Positions 60,997 to 64,000 of a DNA stretch of 64,000 nucleotides are shown here, one piece after another. The stretch's first letter is position 1, and every line of letters begins with the position of its first letter. The notes below the pieces were generated by a model. That model was given only the letters and a program-made list of their open reading frames with translations, made no database searches and was not told the DNA's origin. The position numbers were made by a program, and so were the translations under genes. Source of the DNA: Rhodothermales bacterium (GTDB lineage Bacteria; Bacteroidota; Rhodothermia; Rhodothermales; UBA10348); assembly GCA_040221055.1 (NCBI GenBank), contig JAVJVN010000014.1, positions 458,500 through 522,499 of the forward strand, in the 5' to 3' direction.

Positions 60997-63519
60997 ATGT
61001 TCATGCTACCGCCAAAATTCCATTTCCAGCGTCCCGTCGCTGTTTTCCTGTTCATTGTACTCGGACTCATGATTGGCCCGAGTGAAGTCCGCGGACAGGA
61101 ATCACAAGGCACAGGCAACACCATCGAAGAGGCGGACACGCCGTCGTCAGTCTCTGAGCTGATGGCATTTGCATCGTCCGCTTCAGGGCTTTCGGCCACG
61201 CCGGACACCCTGCTGGCCGCTTTCACAGGAGGGATTTTCATTGGCAGCCTCGTTTTCCAGTCGGGAGCATCACTGACGAACCTGTTGAGCGTACCGGTAA
61301 CTATCACCTACGTCCGTCAGCGCAACCACCTGGGCAACGTCAATGCGGAATCGGCCTTTGACAAGGTGGTCCTTCCGGGACAGTCGAATGGCTTCACCGT
61401 CTCGTACAACTTCATCCAACCCACTCAGGAGCAGTTTTCCGAATTCGAGTTGGAGTTCACGGTGAGCACGCCCACGGGACAGATCGTACATACCTACAAG
61501 AACAATGCGTTGCAATCTCTCGGTCTTTCGGACATTTCGATGGATGCCGGACGTCCCGACACACTGAGTCTTCAGTCGACGTTCCGGAATGGGACAGCAC
61601 CATTTTCCTACAGCATCCAAAAAAGCAGACCGGGTGCCGTGGGTCATGTTTTTGACGGTGATGGCGTCATCTTCACGCCAAGTACGAGTGGTTCAACCGG
61701 CATTACGATTTCTGCGACCGATGCCGCGGGAGATTCCGAAACCGCTCATTTCATCTTGACGGCCGAGTCCGTGCCCACGGCGACCGATGATGAGGTCCAG
61801 GTCAATGAAGATGAGTCGGTGGAAATCCTCGTCCTACAAAACGATGTCGACCCGGATGGTCTGGAGCTGTCCGTGGCCGCTGTCCTGACGCCGCCTGTGC
61901 ACGGCGCCGCTCAATTCACGTCAACGACACTGACGTATACACCTGAAGCCAACTACCACGGCCGGGACAGCCTGCAGTACCAAGTAACCAACGGAGCACG
62001 GTCAGCCTCCGCCTGGCTGCGTATTGAGATCACCTCCGTGAACGACATACCTGTCATCACGACCACTACGCTGCCAGATGCCCAGGAGGCAGAGCCGTAT
62101 TCGTTTCAAGTGGTCGCCACAGACATCGATGGAGACACCATTACGTTCCAGTCAGCAGGACTGCCAGCGGGCCTGACCCTGGACAATGCCGGTCTGATCG
62201 CTGGAATGCCATCCAGTGTAACGGCGGGTGAGCACGCCGTTGACGTTACGGCATCTGACAGCGAAAGCTCAGCGTCCGCATCATTTATGATGACCGTCCA
62301 ACCGCCCCGACCTGTCCCGACCGCCGTTGCCGATACCGTGACAACAAACGAAGACGTCCCCGTGACGTTCAATGTTTTGACGAACGACCACAACCCCAAC
62401 GGAGATATCCTTACGGCCGTCATAACACAGGAACCACTGAATGGGACGCTACTGGAGCTTGGATCCGGACTAATGCAATTCACTCCGGCTGCGGATTTCA
62501 ACGGATCAGACGGACTCAGATATTCTTTACAGGACACCAGAGGGAACGCGGATACCACCGATGTCATCCTTGTCGTGTTGCCCGTCAATGACCCGCCAAC
62601 GGCTGCTGATGATACCGGGCTCGTAGTTTCTGGAGATACCACTACCATTGACGTATTGGCTAACGACACGGACCCGGAAAATGACCCGCTGACTATTACC
62701 ATTTCCAGAGGGCCTTCAGAAGGGCAAGCGTGGGTAGATGCTGAAAACCGCGTGGTGTATACCGCTCCGAATCCCTTCGAGGGCGCCGTGGAGTTGACCT
62801 ATACAGCCAGTGATCCGGATGGACTGACAGACACGGCCACTGTGACGATCACGGTCATACAGGCCAACAGGCCGCCAACAGCCTCGGAGATGTACATCCC
62901 CCAGCCCGGTCAGCCCCTGGTCCTGTCCGGATCCGAAACGTCACGGGTCGTTTTCGCATGGACTGAATCCGTCGATCCTGACGGAGACGATGTCTCGTAT
63001 CGCTGGCGACTATTCGAAAGTCTGACAGTCAGCCTTGCGCTTCGTACCCGACACGAACCATTTGCATTCTTTGAAACGGACATGGCGTTCATGCTGGCGA
63101 TTGTCGATTCGTTGAATGGCGGCTCCGGAGCGGATGTCACGCTGTTCCAATCGGTCGATGCGCTTGCGGGGCTCGATACCACATCTTCGGGTCGGACGCC
63201 GCTCTTGGTCCAACGGGGCGTATTTATTGGCATAGACCCCGACGTGCTGCCCGATGAGTTGACCATCGGAACGCCATATCCAAACCCGACCGGTGGCCAG
63301 GCCTATCTGGACGTTCGCGCCCCTGGATCCACTGTTATCCAGATGTCGGTATTTGACATACTGGGTCGGGAGGTGTCGGGTGCTGGTGGGGAACATGCCA
63401 TCACAGCCGGATCGAACCGCCTTCCCATATCCGTCGGTAGGCTGCCACGCGGGCTCTACGTTCTTGAAATGGCCCTTGGCGATAGACAGCGAGAGGTCAG
63501 GTATCTCGTCCGGCTATAA
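60997..63519 (+). CDS. Secreted T9SS protein with cadherin/Ig-like domains
   Basis: The 840-residue protein has a signal peptide (RPVAVFLFIVLGLMIGPSEVRGQ). The central part (about 255-640) is a string of beta-sandwich domains: one starts VPTATDDEVQVNEDESVEIL, others NPVNDPPTAADD-like; TPEANYHGRDSLQYQVTNG and FTPAADFNGSDGLRYSLQD are VCBS/cadherin-like motifs. The C-terminal 90 residues (IGTPYPNPTGGQAYLDV, VFDILGREVSG, LPRGLYVLEMALG) form a T9SS type A sorting domain. It is a probable surface or secreted adhesin-like protein. ATG 60997 or 61003 fits the signal; 60925 would bury the hydrophobic core. Confidence 0.85.
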   Translation: MFMLPPKFHFQRPVAVFLFIVLGLMIGPSEVRGQESQGTGNTIEEADTPSSVSELMAFASSASGLSATPDTLLAAFTGGIFIGSLVFQSGASLTNLLSVPVTITYVRQRNHLGNVNAESAFDKVVLPGQSNGFTVSYNFIQPTQEQFSEFELEFTVSTPTGQIVHTYKNNALQSLGLSDISMDAGRPDTLSLQSTFRNGTAPFSYSIQKSRPGAVGHVFDGDGVIFTPSTSGSTGITISATDAAGDSETAHFILTAESVPTATDDEVQVNEDESVEILVLQNDVDPDGLELSVAAVLTPPVHGAAQFTSTTLTYTPEANYHGRDSLQYQVTNGARSASAWLRIEITSVNDIPVITTTTLPDAQEAEPYSFQVVATDIDGDTITFQSAGLPAGLTLDNAGLIAGMPSSVTAGEHAVDVTASDSESSASASFMMTVQPPRPVPTAVADTVTTNEDVPVTFNVLTNDHNPNGDILTAVITQEPLNGTLLELGSGLMQFTPAADFNGSDGLRYSLQDTRGNADTTDVILVVLPVNDPPTAADDTGLVVSGDTTTIDVLANDTDPENDPLTITISRGPSEGQAWVDAENRVVYTAPNPFEGAVELTYTASDPDGLTDTATVTITVIQANRPPTASEMYIPQPGQPLVLSGSETSRVVFAWTESVDPDGDDVSYRWRLFESLTVSLALRTRHEPFAFFETDMAFMLAIVDSLNGGSGADVTLFQSVDALAGLDTTSSGRTPLLVQRGVFIGIDPDVLPDELTIGTPYPNPTGGQAYLDVRAPGSTVIQMSVFDILGREVSGAGGEHAITAGSNRLPISVGRLPRGLYVLEMALGDRQREVRYLVRL

Positions 63520-63595
63520 CTAGACAAGGAATTCGGAGGCGATTCCGCATGAGAGTATTAAGTCCAAATACAGCATAACTGCCGTTGGTACCGTC

Positions 63596-63859
63596 TCAAT
63601 GAACAATCATCAGTCTACTTTCCATATGTCCAGAAATTGTGCTGCGTACTATGTACGAACCAGGGGGAACATGGCTGAGGTCTACCGTGACAACATCCGT
63701 CGAATATTCGATTTCTGAGGTCCATACGCGCCGACCGAGTACGTCAAATACCTCCAAGGTTGACTGTCCTCGCGAAACGTTGCCCAGAAAAACATTTGCA
63801 TGGCCCTTGGACGGATTAGGATAAACTGCGAATTGACTGAATCCCTGTGCTTCTTGTTC
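63596..63859 (-). pseudogene. C-terminal remnant of a T9SS cargo protein, cut by an ISL3-type element
   Basis: A minus-strand frame without a start runs from the IS boundary (63859) to TGA 63596-63598, 87 residues. It is a full T9SS type A sorting domain: FSQFAVYPNPSKGHANVFLG, STLEVFDVLGRRVWTS, HVPPGSYIVRS. The rest of the gene would lie beyond the IS, outside the window. It converges with the preceding T9SS gene. The break coincides exactly with the putative inverted-repeat end, so insertion interrupted this gene. Confidence 0.85.
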
Positions 63860-64000
63860 GGGTCTTCATTTGAGCGTGTGGGTGGCGTAGTTTAGCCAGC
63901 ATGAGGGACAAAGACCTGTACGCCCGCATTTTGGGCCTCGAAGCGCCTTGGCACGTGACCGAGGTTGACCTCCGAAGAGAGCATGCGTATTCCGGTCGAA
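63860..64000 (+). mobile_element. Left end of an ISL3-family insertion sequence
   Basis: The interruption of the T9SS remnant begins at 63860 with GGGTCTTCATTTGAGC, close to the GG(C/T)TCTTC ends of ISL3-family elements. An ISL3-type transposase starts 41 bp inside. The element runs off the window, so the right end and the expected 8-bp target duplication (TCTTGTTC on this side, if correct) cannot be seen. Confidence 0.8.
63901..64000 (+). CDS. ISL3-family transposase, N-terminus only
   Basis: The 33 visible residues (MRDKDLYARILGLEAPWHVT at the start) match the opening of ISL3 transposases, which begins with a D-x-x-L-Y-x-x-I-L-G-L-x-x-P-W-x-V pattern and then the zinc-finger region. The gene is cut by the window edge. 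It is transcribed away from the interrupted T9SS gene. Confidence 0.82.
   Translation, partial: MRDKDLYARILGLEAPWHVTEVDLRREHAYSGR

Noticed and set aside
63528..63546. GGAAT/ATTCC hairpin as terminator between the T9SS genes
   Set aside because: Only a 5-bp stem with a 9-nt loop and no T-run; too weak to call.

Overview
The window reads as chromosomal DNA from a GC-rich (about 60 percent by eye) member of the Bacteroidota, most likely the Rhodothermia/Balneolia side of the phylum. The evidence is two secreted proteins ending in type IX secretion (T9SS) sorting domains plus a third truncated one, a CarboxypepD-reg type TonB receptor, a DUF5916 outer-membrane protein, an ECF sigma/anti-sigma/DUF4252 cassette, FtsX-type permeases with no ATPase beside them, and a Bacteroidetes-style promoter (TTG, 20 nt, TACCTTTG) before the transaldolase gene. 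Genus and species cannot be fixed from the sequence alone.

Layout. 1-23.8 kb is mostly housekeeping: an argE-type deacetylase (cut by the window edge) with argH; a DUF5916 protein; transaldolase plus a beta-CASP metallohydrolase; a 16-residue-repeat surface protein; an iron alcohol dehydrogenase coupled to a CtpA-like protease; the ECF regulon cassette; lemA with a TPM protein; a TPR-LysM/RlpA-CPBP-htpX run; a ComEA-like protein; recO, lexA, a secreted alpha-amylase and acnA. A tRNA-Ala(CGC) lies at 23.9 kb, and a lipoprotein gene on the other strand ends inside it. 24-28.2 kb is a probable metal (perhaps copper) uptake operon: DUF2946-like protein, TonB receptor, Asp-box lipoprotein. 28.3-35.4 kb holds an aldehyde dehydrogenase, a DPP-IV-type peptidase, an amidohydrolase and a short M1 peptidase, then a vapBC pair. 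36.3-41.1 kb is a tandem pair of FtsX-like permeases. 41.1-46 kb is a tightly coupled operon of two-subunit aconitase X, a phosphatase-superfamily lipoprotein and a large PLP decarboxylase. 46-48.7 kb is a mercury operon (arsR, merT with two HMA domains, merA).

48.8-64 kb is accessory. It holds a STAND-like ATPase, a two-gene cassette bounded by perfect 25-bp direct repeats, a RES/Xre toxin-antitoxin pair, a 1427-residue T9SS protein with exact 169-residue repeats, a three-gene cassette (two unknown proteins and a GIY-YIG nuclease candidate), a PEGA lipoprotein, a PD-(D/E)XK nuclease with an unknown partner, a frameshifted RhuM-family pseudogene, a second T9SS protein, and an ISL3-family insertion sequence that cuts off a further T9SS protein. 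Base composition falls visibly between about 56.2 and 61 kb, and a hairpin-like 23-bp motif recurs three times there, which fits an island built from transferred cassettes.

Many neighbouring genes share ATGA or GTGA start/stop overlaps, so operon assignments are fairly secure. The strongest candidates for undescribed biology are the 56.2-57.9 kb and 58.7-60.3 kb nuclease cassettes, the 25-bp-repeat cassette, the 3 x 16-bp dyad array at 56.2 kb, and the aconitase X/decarboxylase operon.
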